Shown here: in pieces, positions 43,000-56,425 of the stretch
How the letters are laid out: each line of letters opens with the position of its first letter
How positions within the stretch are numbered: position 1 is the first letter of the stretch
Source of the DNA: Strix aluco
Lineage: Eukaryota; Chordata; Aves; Strigiformes; Strigidae
Assembly: GCF_031877795.1 (NCBI RefSeq)
Contig: NC_133942.1
Coordinates: forward strand, 4,030,001-4,094,000
Direction: 5' to 3'
Length of the DNA stretch: 64,000 bases
Program-made: the position numbers and the translations under genes
Notes under the pieces: model-generated
Told to the model about the DNA's origin: nothing
The model's input: only the letters and a program-made list of their open reading frames with translations
Databases searched by the model: none

Positions 43000-45900
43000 G
43001 TACGGGCGCGGGGGGCGGCGGGGCCGCCGTGGCGGCGGGGCTTGGGCGGTGGCGGGGGCGGTCGCTTCGCTCCGCGGCGCGGCCCAGCCGCCTTCCCGGG
43101 GCCGCGCCTCCCGCGGTGGCGGAGGAGGAGGAGGCGGCTCCGCGGGGCTCGCTGCTTCAGCTCTCCCCGGCGGGAGGGGGAGCGGCCGCGGGTCTCCCGG
43201 TGTGAAAAGCTCCAGGCGGGTGGAGGAGCCGTGCGGGGCGGGGGGACAGACCGGCCACCCCCGGCGGCGAGGGAGGGCAGCGGCCGGCGCTGGGGGCCGC
43301 GAGGGGTTCCTCACAATGGCCCGAGAGACCCCTGAGGGAGCCCGGTTGTTGGCCGAGCTGAGCTCCAGGAGGTGCCTGGGGGGGTCCCGCTTCGCCCCGG
43401 GGCGTGGGTGAGGGGAACCGGCCCGGTGAGGGGTGCGGTGACCCTGCACCACCTCCGTCACGGGCGGCTTTCTCCCCTGCGTGTTGTCTGATAGCAGCGA
43501 ATCCATCAGAAAGGTGGGCTTCGGAAGGGGTGGGCACACGCCAGGGGGTTCGTCCGGACAAGCCTCTCCCGTGGGCTGTGGGGCAGCGCACCTGCCGAAG
43601 GAGCAGCTGGAGGTGGCTTGGGACCTCTTTTTCTAAACCTGATTGTGTTCCCAGTTCTGAGGGAAACAAAGCACTCTGTGTGCCTGTAAGTGTATTTGCA
43701 ACTTCTTTGTGTGAAAAAGTTGAGTATTTCACCTATATCTGGGAAATGAATATTCCCCCCCATGTCTGGGAAAGATATATATGTGCTCCTTGGCACGGTG
43801 TTAAACTTTACGGGCTGGGGTTCACTGTCTTGTCCAAATTGCTTGTGAAATTGTCGTCTGCTCTTCCCAATCTATTTCACTGCTGGTGACCGTCCTCTTT
43901 GGCCTTTCTCAACAGTGATTTGACTTTTCAGTTTGTAGCAAGTGTCCAAGCTTGCGGTCAGCCATTAATACCTGCTGCCTCCTGTGTCCTGACTTCATGT
44001 GAGATTTTCAAGCTTCCCCCTTTGTCGTTATCAGTCTCACAGTGGCCTGCTCGAAGTCACACTGTCATGGGTGTGATCTCAGACTTGATTTTTTTTTTTT
44101 TTTATCAGTGACCTAATGCATATGTGTAACGAGCTTATGCTGCCACTCCCCAAGTTCTTCAGGACTCGCCTTTTCCTTCTCTCAGCTCCCCAGCTACTGG
44201 CTTTGATTTTCCTAAATAAACCGTCTTCTGTGCATCCCCAGTTTAATGCTGCGTTGGTAACTCAGACTCTGTCAACCCGCTGGGAGAGGATGATGGGTGA
44301 ACTGAGAAGCATGAGCTTTGTTCCCATTGAGAAGCCCTTATCAAATATTAGCAGCGCTTTCCCACAGACGCATTCCAAAAAACACAAAGAGCGCCTTTGA
44401 GTTATGAGTTTGGGGAGATTGCTTTCTTCGGGCTGCGAAAGCTGTGGAGGATTCCTCGCTGCCTGCCAGTTGCTGAAGTTTTGGAAGTGTTGCCTATGCA
44501 GTGAAACTTTACTGATAGGAGAATTTGGGTTTTACTACGTTGCTGTTGTAGAGAGATGCCCAGAATTGTCGTCTTCATGTGGAGGCTGACTGACACTAGG
44601 GCTCTTTGAGTCAGGGATGAGCTAGAGATGCTGCCAGTGATAAGTATCAGCAAGAGTTCTTGTACAGGGAAGGTGACTGCCAGCAAGGTGTGACCAGATA
44701 AGGAAGAATCTGGAATTTAAATATCGTAGTGTTTAGGAAAAAAAAAACTATTTAAAAAAAAAAAATGCACTTAGAAAGCATGGAAGATGATGGTGAGAAA
44801 TGGCCAGGCCAATCTCAGTTCTCCATATTAAGTACGTGCAGCCAGTGGTACCCTGGTGCAGTTGATATCGTAACCTTTTGGCAAAAATATTGCTGACTAA
44901 TGAAATTTTAGACTATCTGGTAAAAGCAGTGCTTTACACTGATGCCTTGCATAAGTACCTAAACTTTGTTTAGATACAAGTGTTTCTTCAAACGTTGCCT
45001 GCCCTGAAATTGCATTTTCTGGACTCAGCAAAGTGTCCAGCTGGTGCCTTTTTTATTTTTGAACAGCTGTTGGGCTGCGAGAAAGACAAGGCACAGCTCT
45101 GCGCTTTATGAGTCTATAGCAGTGTATTTTCAACTGCTGGGCTAATGTCCTTGTTAGTTTAGGCCAATCTGGGCTTCTTGCTGTGTTTTCGTGTGGAAAG
45201 CTCTTCTGTTATCCTCTGGCCATGACGGTTGGAAGCTTGCACCAGATTCTCACAATAACTTTATTTGTGGCTGGTACGTACCTATCTGTGTTTGTGCCAG
45301 TGCTGTCTCTTATAAAAACAGCTCTTCTCTCCTTCAGTGCTTTCAGAAAGCACGCAACTCTTGGCTTCTTATTTTCAAACCACACACACCAAGCTTGCAG
45401 TTGCTCTTTTCCAGGTTCTCTGTCGATCTCTTCTGTGTGCGTGTTTGCTTAAAGCTAATCCCTGAATACCCCTGACTGGAGCAGGGCACAGAATGGCAGG
45501 GCAGGTCTTTCTGGGATGCTGTGTGGTGTCATAGGTAATTTCTTTGTGCCGGTATCCTTCAGGTCTGAATCAGATTGATGGCTCACAGGTCACAGTGACA
45601 AGCTAATACCTTGTGTGTCTTTTTGCTTGGATTAGAGAGCTTTCCACTTCATAGTACCATTTCTTGTGAAGTCTGAAGTGTATGACCTTGCCTCATTCCG
45701 GTCCATCTATATTAATCTTCTATAGGAGTTTTTATGCTGTTCCAGTTCTCTGTATCGACAACAATTTGACTTTCCATGGCAAAGTCGCTGATGGGAAAAT
45801 ATTCTGGTGGGATTGATCAAGCAGGCAGATTCACAGACCTCCACTGCGACCGGAGTTGTGAGCTGGGTGCGACCACAAGCGCAACCTAGTGCACAGCTTC

Positions 45901-46014
45901 CTTACTCTGAGATTGCCCCCTTTTTGTGGTTTTTAAACCAATTTCCAGCTCTTCTGAGGCAATCAGCTGCTGCGTATTTTCAGGTTAACAGATGAAATCC
46001 TGTATAATGCCTTA

Positions 46015-46095
46015 AAAAGTGCTACCAGATGAGACCAGGAATCCATCTGGCCCAGTACCCTGCTCACTAGTAACCAGTAGCAGATGCCTGGGGAG
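46015..46095 (+). repeat. Ancient amniote interspersed repeat fragment
   Basis: 'gagaccaggaatccatctgg' followed by 'cccagtaccctg' and 'cagtagcagatgcctgggga' resembles a phrase seen in old CR1/L3-related repeats of amniotes ('...tccatctagcccagtatcctg...'). Family assignment is from memory and uncertain. Confidence 0.4.
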
Positions 46096-48661
46096 GGGAG
46101 TACACAAAATACAGCAGATCTAATCTGGGGAAATACTGCTTTGTTTTTCTCTCTCTAGCAGTTTACAATCTCCTTGAGCCAGGTGTTTGAATTTAGTAAC
46201 CTTCACACTTCTCTTCCAGAGATTTGTCCTCTCACTTTGAACCATCGTGGTATTCGCTGCCTTGCACAGAGAGTCACAAAGCGGGGCACTAAGTGTTAGG
46301 CTACTTGTTACGTGGCCTACAGATGAGGAAGAGACAGAAAACAAGAACTGGGGATGTCCAAAAAAACTAGAAAGAAACAAATTCAGGGCTCTGTTACAGC
46401 CCTGGTGTCCTGTTCCCCAGTGTTGGCTTAAGTTCAGTCTGTCGTATTTTTTTAACTTGAAGTTACAGTGGTTGTTCCTGATGTGCTGCACTTTGAATTG
46501 TATCACCCACTCATATCATGAGATTTTACTGCAATTCCTTAGAGTCATTGCTCTTATTTACTGATCATGTTGAATTATTCAGAGTAGCAAATGTTGTCAT
46601 CTTAGTACTGCCTTCTCTTGCACAGCTCAATATAGTTGAGCAGAACAGAATCCTTTGGTGAGTCCCCTCCACTACAAAACTGACTGGTGATGCCTTTCTT
46701 CCCCCTTCCTTATCTTTTTTTTAACCAGTTATTTTCTGTGTGAAGGATTTTTCCTTTTATCCTATAGAGGTTTGTTCTACAAGAGCTTTGAAGGATCTTG
46801 TCATGTAGTATACTTCATTGAAAAAATCAAGCATATCAGCTGCCTTTTCCTTGTTCACATGCTCTGTCTCCTGCAAAAGGAAGAAGGAAAAAAACCAACA
46901 AACAACACAACCTCCAACTGACTCCCAAGACATGACTTCATTTTATAAAATATAATTAGCCCTGGGTCCATTTAGTCCGTTCCTTAGGACAACTCTCATT
47001 TGCCCGCCATGGCTGCCTGATTTGTGGTTGCTCAGATGCCTCGGAATTGTTCTGTGAAAGCTGGTGCAAGTGTCTTTCAGGTGCCGTTGTGCAGCTTTAG
47101 CCAAGAAACTATGCACGGGACTTCACCCATCGTCCTCCTTCGTGACTTTGTGTGTAAAGTGAGGTTGTTGCTATCTCCTTGTCTTCTGAGTGGTCCTTTG
47201 CCACCCAAAGCCTTATTTGCTTGGTTTGCCTTACTGGGGTCAAGCAGGGAGAGTAGACATGGCCAAGCTCAGCACGCTGGATGTAAAACACAGTTTTAAC
47301 TTTTGGGAGACACTGTCTAATGCATGGTTTATTAGTGGGTTAAATAATCAACTTTTTACCTTTTTAATTTTTTAAAATAAAACCTTACAAATTTTTATTT
47401 CATTTCCTTCTTGGACATTTCGCCTTGCTATACTGACTGGATTGGCTTCTGCGACTTCTGTGGCACAGTCAGATTGCATGGTAGGGCCTCACACCAATTC
47501 TCCAGCTGCCGTTCAAGGTGAGGGCAGGAATTGCTGCTTCTCTTATCCACTTCTGGGGAGGAGCCACTTTATGCTATTTAAGAACTTAGTCTTGGCATTA
47601 TATATTGACCTGACACTTGTGCAGTTTATGCGGAAGCATTTGAAGTTTCTGTTTAATGCCATGTTTCCTGCTTTGTACAACCCTCTGGTGATAGTGTGAC
47701 AGCCACTATTGCTGCTTGGGTGGCTGAGACTATATTTTTCTGGTTTAAGCTTGCAATTCTGATTTAAAGGGTTTTTCTTCCTGACACAATAAACTTAGAT
47801 TAATCTTAGGTGGTGTGTGCTAAAGAAGGCTTAGATCCTGTAAAAGCTTGCTTAGTCCTTGTATATTTTGAACGTCTCTTTGACTTGTCTGCCCTCCGCT
47901 GTGTTTTGAATGAACCCACTACAGTCATATTATCATTTTAAAAACAGACATTTGAGTTTCTCCATCTTACTTCTAGACCTCCAGCATTCATGTAGAAATA
48001 CATTTGTGCCTTAGTTTTGTCTTTCCATCCTATTGTACTTGATTATTTTTTTTTCTAGCTTTCTTTTACATGGCTAATTCTTGTTCCATCTGTAGGGTTT
48101 TTGAGGAGATGAAGTTCTTATGAATCAGCTTATTGCCCCCAAAAGCTGCATCATCCTTAGATGCATGCTCCTCTGTCTGCTGGCTTTCTGTGCTCTTGTT
48201 CTGAAGTGTCAGAGGAGCCTTTGATCTTGGTTGCAAGTGCCAGTGCTGTGTTGGTTAATTCAGTCCTCATTCTTGTACAGGCGTCAGAAACTTCTCAGTT
48301 TCTGATGAGTCCAAGCCTGAGTGTGGGAGCAATTCTTTGAGATGCTGTCACACAACTCTTGGTCATTGCCTTCCTATTCTCAACCTGAATTTTGCCTCCA
48401 GAAGCTTCCCTCTATCATTTGCTAGCTGTATCTTTGTGGACCACGGGCCGCAGCTCTTTCCCAATGTTATTTAGTAGTGTGTTTCTACACAAACAGGTAG
48501 TCACTGAAGTTATGTCCTTTGGAGTCCAGCAGAGTTCCTGGTTTTGATGAAATTATGGCAGTGGTCGCCTTGACCTGCAGAGAGAGCTGAGACAACTGAA
48601 GGCTTCAGTCAGCAGTGGTAGAAATGCCAGTGTGGAAAGCATGGTCTGTAGGATGTAAAGG

Positions 48662-49240
48662 AATTGTCTCGAAGGAGGTGATTCTCCCCCTCTACTCTGC
48701 TCTTGTGAGACCACACCCAAAGCACTACATCCAGCTCTGGGTCCCCAGTGCGAGGAAGATGTGGACCTGTTAGAGCGGGTCCGGAGAAGGCCACAAAAAT
48801 GGTCAGAGGGCTGGAACACCTCTGCTATGGAGAAAGGCTGAGAAAGTTGGGGTTGTGCAGCCTGGAGAAGAGAAGGCTCTGGGGAGACCTTTCAGTACAT
48901 AAAGGTGGCCTTTCAATACATAAAGGGGACTTATAAAAAGATGTAGAGAGACTTTTTAACAAGGCATGTAGTGATACGACAAGGTACAACAGTTTTAAGC
49001 TGAAAGAGGGCAGGTTTAGATTGGATAGAAGGAAGAAATGCTTTGTGATGAGGGTGGTGAGACATCGGAACAAGTTGTCCAGAGAAGCTGTGGATACCCC
49101 CTCCCTGGGAATGTTCAAGGCCAGGTTGGACGGGGCTTTGAACAACCTGGTCTAGTGGAAGGTGTCCCTGCCCATAGCAGGGGGGCTGGAACTAGATGGT
49201 CTTTGAAGTTCCAACCCAAACCGTTCTGTGATTCTACAGA
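48662..49240 (+). mobile_element. CR1 LINE fragment, plus sense, older subfamily
   Basis: Starts near 'gtctcgaaggaggtgattct' and carries the order typical of CR1: Leu-Glu-His-Leu-like coding, 'agcctggagaagagaaggct', 'aacaacctggtctagtggaag', and the tail 'ttctgtgattcta' at about 49225-49238. It is more diverged than the three young copies around PCLAF. An internal near-duplicate 'tacataaagg' segment is at about 48894-48930. Confidence 0.92.
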
Positions 49241-49765
49241 GAGGTAGAACCTCAGACTTGTGCCTGCTTCATCTCTGTATTGAATCCTCCTAGACCTTTC
49301 TTTTTTTACTCCTTCTTTTTTAACTCCTTGCTAAAACACCTATTTGACTTCTGGTTCATCAGACACTACCTACCTTTTAAAAGACCACTTATTTCTACAA
49401 GTTGGCAAAACCCAATTGCAATCAGTGTGAGATTACCACCATTTTCTCCCGGCTTTTCGTACCTATTCCTTCCCATAAGATCTATTTGGAGCAGCTCATC
49501 TTCTGAAATGAGTATGTGTCTGTTACCTGTCTGAATCCTCTGTTTTGGTTTGCTCGTCTGTGAGCAAATCTCTTCCGGATAATAACTTAATAGCCTGAAG
49601 AGTTGACAGCAATTCTACCCTGAAGATTAGCCTGACAGTTTCTGCTTTGTGGAAGACAATTGACTAGCTTGGATTTGCTACTCCTAGCATTTAATGTGGG
49701 AATTGGAGATATTCAGTGGTGAGATGGGAAAACACTTTTCCTGTCTGCCTCTGCTATCCTGCTCC

Positions 49766-49790
49766 TTTTTTTTTTTTTTTTTTTTTTTTT
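49766..49790. repeat. Poly(T) run, 25 bases
   Basis: Uninterrupted T homopolymer, the longest in the window. No element body was recognised beside it. Confidence 0.92.
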
Positions 49791-52700
49791 CCTCCTTATG
49801 ATTATATTATGACATTCCTTTAGGCTGGGAGAATTGCGGCTGTTTACAAAGAAGTGAAGGTTTCTTTGCAGTCCTGAATCTGCTGTCTTTTTTTCTGAAG
49901 CTGTCATGTTTCTATAGTCTTCTAAGATGAGTTGGCCATATTGCACATGGTACATTAGAGGAGGCCACATCATTTATTAAATATCCTGAGTAGCTGCTCT
50001 CTTATATATGTGTTTTAATGTTTATTGATGAGTTCATGCAGTTTGTGATGATGCTAAGAAAACTCTGGAATACCTGCTTTCTCTAGCACTACTCCTTTTT
50101 TCCAGCCCACAAGGAATTGCTTTGCTTCAGTTCTGAAGTTAGGTTATGTTGTAGGAGAAACCTACTTGAACTCTGTGAAGCCAACCAGTCTGAAGTATGT
50201 GTTTCTTGAAGCTATTTATTTTAAGTTGCAAAATACGATCACTTCCATCTTAGTGATTTGCTACGAAGCTCAGTTCATAATTTCACTCGTCTAACGTAGC
50301 AGAAAATCTTGGGTGCTTATGACGTTTAAATCTGCATGTATTTTTCCTTAAATACTTATCTTTGTCACATCTGTAATTAGGGTAATATTTTATTTGTAGA
50401 AATAACAAACCAAACTCGGTGTTCCTTTGCTAGCTGCTGTACATTAATTTCCGAGCTATAAGTCAGAGGATAGATTCAGATGCAGTTGTTTTTCTTCCTT
50501 CACATTAATGGAGAGCACACTACGGGGAAAACTAACTTGAGGGAAATCTGTCTGCATCTGTGTAGTCTTCCTCATAGCAAGGAGGGGCATGTGAATTGAG
50601 TTATTACTACTCTTGGATAAAATTCTTTAGGCGGGTTTCTGAAGAGTAGCAATTTCAAGCATCTCAGACTTAGGGGGTCTTCAGACTTTCAGCCCTTATG
50701 ACTCAATTTCTTGTAGATCTGCTTATTTAGGTCTATTAAAACAAATGAGAGGAAGTCCTCTAAAATACGGCTTATAATACTGTTCCATTGACAGTGCCAG
50801 TTCTGGCAAGTGTAATGAAAGAATTTGGCTGCTCTTAAGTTTGGTCCAAGCTGCTTAATTGTAAGTCCTGTAGTAACCCCATATTGGCTAGTCTGGCTGT
50901 CCTTAGGTACCTTGTAACTGTCTTTCTTTGTAACGTGCAAGGCTAGTTTCTACAGCTTGTTTTTATTTCCTAGATCTTAAAAGAACAAGTTTCAATGAAC
51001 AAATGAAACTTAAGAAGCTGTAACATCTTATTTTAATGAAGCAGAGACCGCATACTTTGTAGTTGTCTCTTTTCAAGTCCAAGTTAGACTTCAAAGGTCT
51101 CACCTTTAGGAGGCTCATGAAGACTTGTTCTAGCTGTCACTTTTTGGCAGGGCTACAGTGACAGGTAACAACACTGGTTTGCACTGGGAGGGATTGAGGC
51201 AACATGTGCTTTATGTAACTTCTTTGATGGAAATAAACATTTCCAAAATACATGCTATGTGTGCATCCACCAGGTAGTGAGGTTCTTCCCCCACCCTGAA
51301 AAATGCTTGTTCCATGGTTGCAGTCCCATTTTGCTAGCCACAGACTACCTCAGCTGGCTTGGCATCAGTGCTAGGTTAGATGGTTTGAAGGCCCTTGGGT
51401 TCCCTGAATGATGATCCTGCAGCTGAGATCAGGCCTGCAGCCACTTCTGCATCTGATACTGCTTCCCAGCTGTCCCCTGTTTGGAAAGGTTTTGACAGGT
51501 TTCTAATTCTGAAAAAGCTCTATGCAGTGTTGGCAGCACTAAGGCTTCAGTTTTACTGGTGATAGATGCAACACCAGTGATGGTAAATCATAGTTAGGCT
51601 GTGCTCTGCTTCTGTGGGAAGAGTATCTCTGCTGAAATTTATGTTATTCAGTGGTTAAGATCCAAAGCTGGTATTAGGCTCCAAACCAATAAGCAGTCCT
51701 TTGTTTTTGTCTAGATTTACTGGATACAGCACTAGTACTCAGTGTTTTTTATAATTTCTAAATGTTAGTTATTGTGCGTGCCAGAGTGCCTTCACTTGTC
51801 AAGATCTATGATTGAGAGCCTGGTGTTTTGGAACCACTTGTTCTGTTCTTTTTGGTCTCTGCAGAAAACAGAGTGCTTCGGCATTAAGGAGACAATGTGA
51901 TGGAAGAGAGGGGTTTAGGGGTAACTTGTTGGCTGCTGTGGTGATAGCTCAGGGTTTTGGCTCGCAGCACAGAGGTGGAGGGACTTGAGGGTCTCTTGGC
52001 ATCCTCCTGGCTGGGGTTGCTGCAGGGACAGGTTTGCCTGTAAGAGCAGCTATGTGCAGGGTGACCGCTGGAAGTTCAGGCAGCCTTCTGTGTTACCGTC
52101 TGTTTGCAGAGACTTGAGGGGATGGAGTGTGACTTACAGTTGTCTAGTTGGACCATATATACTCAACATCTAGTGCAAGAAACCCTGCGCTCATTTGGAC
52201 TTGGTGCAGTCATTTTAGTAATCCTGTCTTTGTCTGCGTGACTGAGTTAACGCTCCTATTTGGGTTTCTTGCACCAAAATAGGTTCTTCGGGATCTCTGA
52301 AGACCTGCAGGGCTGAGGCAAATAGCGTCAATATTCCCAAGCAATGTTGATATTCCCCAGCGTTGTCTTGAAACCAAATTCTTTACCTTTTTTTTTTTTT
52401 CTACTGGTAGATTCTGTTGAGCGCTTGCAGGGATCCTGGATGTTGAGCGCTGTGGTCCTTCTGTGGGCTTGTGGCTGATACTGTTCCTGAGACCCAACAC
52501 AGCTGAAGAATCTGAGTCATCAGCATCTTTCTGGCTTGGAAAATTATTAAATGTTTGACAAAGCTGTTCACTGTGACACCTTTTGTAAACCAGGGCTTGT
52601 CTTCACAAACTGTTCAATCAGTCTCTGCTAACATTTACAAAAGCTTGGAATAATCCCTGTGTTCTCGTTGATCCGCTCTTCTATAGCATGTTATAGCTGT

Positions 52701-54179
52701 AGCATGAGGCGTGTTAGAGTAGGAAATATGCTTGCTAAGGAGGTGTTCTAAAATACATTTGTGCTGAAACCCCATCTGTTAAATCTTCTTGAGCTTCTCT
52801 CTTACTTTGACATTGAACGTAGTAATAGTTTACACCACTTGAGCAAACCAGCCTTAAAACAGTATCGCGGTGTCCTGGTGCTAGTTTTGTAACACGTCTC
52901 CTCTTTGATGAATTGAGATTGGGCTCCCTGTTAATAGCTTTGAGATCACTTGCAATTAAATGGAGTCAAGTCTTCTAAGGGATTTACCCTTGGACCCCTG
53001 CTCAACACCAGTGTCTGAGCTTCCCATAACTAACAGACTTGCCTGAGGCACAGGTGGCTAAATTTAGTCTTCTAGCAAGCTTGGTATGACCTTGCATTGC
53101 AAGGACTTTCTCTACTTCTATCTATATCAAAATGTAAAGGCTGCTTTTCTGTGGTGGACAGAGCTTTGAGGCTTGGTGATGCTGAGAAGCTTTTTGTGTT
53201 GGATTATCGGCTGACACTTCCAGTACCACTGTTGGCAGTGATTAACTCCATATCTGAATGCAGTTCAAAAGGTCTACAAGTGATCTACTGGTACAAAGCG
53301 GTCCTCACCGGTGGGTATTAGGGCTTCAAAGAAGACAGATGCAACTTGGTGCATAGAGCGGATTACTTGGTAATGAACATTTCTAATTGACAGCCACACT
53401 GAAGATTAGGGATTGAAAGCGGAAGTTGAATCAAAGTGGCTTCATACAGATGCAATTTCCTAACTGTGTGAATGGTAATGTTTGCCTTCAAGGTAAAATT
53501 AAGTTTATCTGTGCAAAATAGCGCTTTACTCCAGCTTCTGGGAGAAGTTTTTAGTGTGTGTGAGAGACAGCGCACAGAGGTGGACGGTTCTGGCATCTGC
53601 TTTATTGCGTGGGTTTGCCTCCTTGTGTGAAGTGAGACTTATCCTCCGTGTTCAACTTTAACAGCTTTTCGTTAAGGCTGCTTCTAATTAAATACATTAT
53701 TCATCCTACGAGCATAATGAAGAAGATGCCTTCAATGTGTAATCAGGCTTCTGGAGCTCTTCTGCCATCCTTGAAAAACACCAGTCTTCTCTGAAGTTGG
53801 TAGCACACTACCAGCTGAATGGGGAAAGTTGCTGCTGGGAAGTCGAACAGGATTTTCAAGTGTCTGCTGTGCTTGCTTATGTTTCGGAGTGCAGTGAGTG
53901 GTGTGGTTTTTTTGGCTTGTGAAAGAAACTCTTTTGCAGGTGAGTGGGCAAAACCCTTATTGTTTGGCATGGACATGGCTTGGGACTGTCGGGATTTATC
54001 TCCCTGGCATTGACTTGGTTATTGTTGGCATGCTGGTCTCTTGCTTGCCACAGGTAGTATGCATTGTTATTTTATTTTTTGGAGGGCTGAAATATTAATC
54101 TGATTGAGGACTAGGGTCGTTGAGTAATACGCTGAGTGAATTTCAGTAGGTGAGTGTGTGACTACATCTGTTGCGTTAC

Positions 54180-54420
54180 GTGTCTCTGGTTGTTGCATCT
54201 TCAGCAGAGTTGGAAAACATACAGAGAAGGACAGCTGAGTTGAAGGCAGAGGAGCAGCTGCCTATCCTAGGAAGTCTAAAATGGCTGAGACTCTTAGCAT
54301 TGGAAGGATTTCTTTTAAAAGTAGGCAACAAACTTTTGGATCTTGTTCTAGGAGTTTGTGGAAGCTGATGGTTTAGATGCATTCAAAAAGTGGTTAGACA
54401 AAAAACCAAGTCTGTAAAAT
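54180..54420 (+). mobile_element. Possible very old CR1-like relic
   Basis: Coding-like traces Leu-Glu-Asn-Ile-Gln-Arg-Arg near 54210, then 'gatgcattcaaaaagtggtt' followed by 'agaca' near 54378, resemble the CR1 ORF2 end and 3' UTR in the right order, but divergence is high. Confidence 0.35.
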
Positions 54421-56335
54421 GAATGTTGGTAGGACTAGGCAGTTGTGTCCATACTGTTGTCTGTAATCCAGTGGTTGGGGATGCTCAAGCAGGCTGCAGA
54501 AGCTTACTGCTCCCTGTAGCATCTGCCATCGTTGTGGACAGAATAGCAGGAGAACACTTCTCATTTCAATTATTCCAACTTTGAGTCCCCTGCTTTTCCA
54601 GAATATTGGGGCAGCGTGGGGAGGCAGTATTTCTGAAGAGCTCTGGAAGATGGCTTGCAGATACTTATAGGAGGGGAAACCTCAAGCTGTTTCTCAGCAT
54701 ACCGTACATACCTACGGGTCTCCCATGCTGTACATAATCAAAGGAGATTTGCTGTACAACACACTGTAGTTTATGTGTAAAAGTGTTTCAAGGTGGGATA
54801 GGTAGAAACTGAAGCCAGGTAAATAAAAAGATTAGAAATAAGGGATGAAGAAAATAATTGAACATGAAGTTTTTGGTCCCTTTAAAAAGGAAAAAAATTC
54901 TTGAAATTCCACCTTTTTATGCAGAAAGTGGGAGGAGGTGATCATAAGGCTTCTCTTCAGCTTTCCTAGTGTGGGATCATGACCGGCAGGCAGCCGGGCG
55001 TTCCTTGCAGGCGGTGATCGGCTGATAGCCCAGAACGGGGCAGGGACAACGAGTGAAACATGCACATATTAATGTCCTTCTCTGTGTCATACTAATTACC
55101 TGAAGTATATATAGTGACGATTGCAACGCGTCCCTGGTACTGTTTTACCTGTGTTTGTGTCATGGCAATTGTGGATTGCTTTTTTAGCTTCGTAGCTTGC
55201 TGATCCATGCCTGCTAAAAATCTAGTTTTAATCAGAAATTGGACTATTAAACCAATGGTCTTTTTAGCACTGTTGAGGAGCTGTTCATGTAGTTTTATAC
55301 CTAAACGTGAAACTTGGTGTTTTAATACCTTGCCTGGTATTGAAATGTCCTGTTGTGGAGTGTTAAAACCCTGTAAGGCTGTGGTGGTAAGTGCTGTGTC
55401 CAAAAGGGGGGGGGGTTTAGTCCTGCCTTTCCTATAAACTGCTGCTGGTGCTCATCAAACCTGTTGCTGAGCTGCCCTAAGTCTCTAACCTGGCACAAAG
55501 CTTTCCAGGTATTGTTGGGTTGGTTTTCTTCTGGTGCTATAATGAATTAGACATTCACAAATGGGTCTGATAAGTGCAGGCAGGGGAGAAACTGGCAAGA
55601 ATTCCTGATGGGGATTGCTCCAGCTATTTGGTTGCTCCATCTTATGGAGAACACTCCTGGGTTTTCCTTCCAAGATACTGTTTCACCGTGGTGCAAGGTC
55701 TAGACTGCAGGCGTCTTCCCAACTTTTAGGGCACGTATGGATTTTTGGTCTCTCCTAAATAGGATTTGCACATGGGGGAGGAGAATCAAGAGAACTTCAA
55801 AGAACCTGAAGTCTACAAAACCTCTTGAGGAGCAGCAGAGGCCTTGATGAATGAAGACTAGCCTGCTTTTCTTGGAAAGTGTCACTTCTCTTTGGAGGGC
55901 TAGTGGTGTCACCTGAGTATGTGGCAAGCTTTCTGAATCTGTCAGGTAGGGAAAAAGGATCCCAAATATCTGCGTTTGGGTTATTGGCTTGTGCTTAGTC
56001 TTGAGGAGGGGTTTCAGCTGAGCGGGCTATTCTAAAGAGCATTAAATTAAGAGTCTGTTAATGATTTAGTAAACCAATGTAGTAAGTGGGGGAGTGTTGA
56101 GCAAATAATCTCTGCTGGGAGAGGTGAGTGCTCTAACAGAGCTTGGTTACTTTTTTGTTCAGAAGCATATGTGAAGAACTGAAGAAGCTCATCTTCAGAT
56201 GTGAATCAAAGGGATCTTGCAAGAAAACTCCTTGGACTAGATGGGATTCTTTTTTTAAAGTGTTACTGCATGATGATCCAGATTGGTATTGACACCTGGG
56301 AGTGTGAACTCTACTGTGTTTAAGGAGACACATGT

Positions 56336-56425
56336 CACAGAATCACAGAATCATCTAGGTTGGAAAAGACCTTAAAGATCATCTAGTCCAACCATTAACC
56401 TCACACTGACCGTCCCATATGTTAT
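56336..56425 (-). mobile_element. Short CR1 3'-end fragment, minus sense
   Basis: 'cacagaatcacagaatcatc' then 'taggttggaaaagacc' and 'cctcacactgaccgtccca' is the reverse complement of the CR1 3' UTR with two octamer units. The copy is only about 90 bases long. Confidence 0.9.

Larger units (their letters stand above)
42500..43420. promoter_or_regulatory. CpG island, probable CSNK1G1 promoter
   Basis: The strongest CpG-dense block in the window. It has ETS-type sites CCGGAAG at 42747-42753 and its reverse complement CTTCCGG at 42827-42833, an RFX-like 'gttgctagggcgaac' at 42716-42730, and a GC box near 42806-42812. There is no TATA box. Position and direction match the CSNK1G1 5' end relative to PCLAF in human. 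Confidence 0.75.

Noticed and set aside
42380-43411. 343-codon plus-strand open frame over the CpG island, with a 344-codon minus frame at 42505-43539
   Set aside because: Both are Gly/Ala/Arg/Pro-rich and arise because stop codons are rare in GC-rich DNA. They overlap on opposite strands, match no family, and the plus frame is cut by a strong splice donor at 42999.
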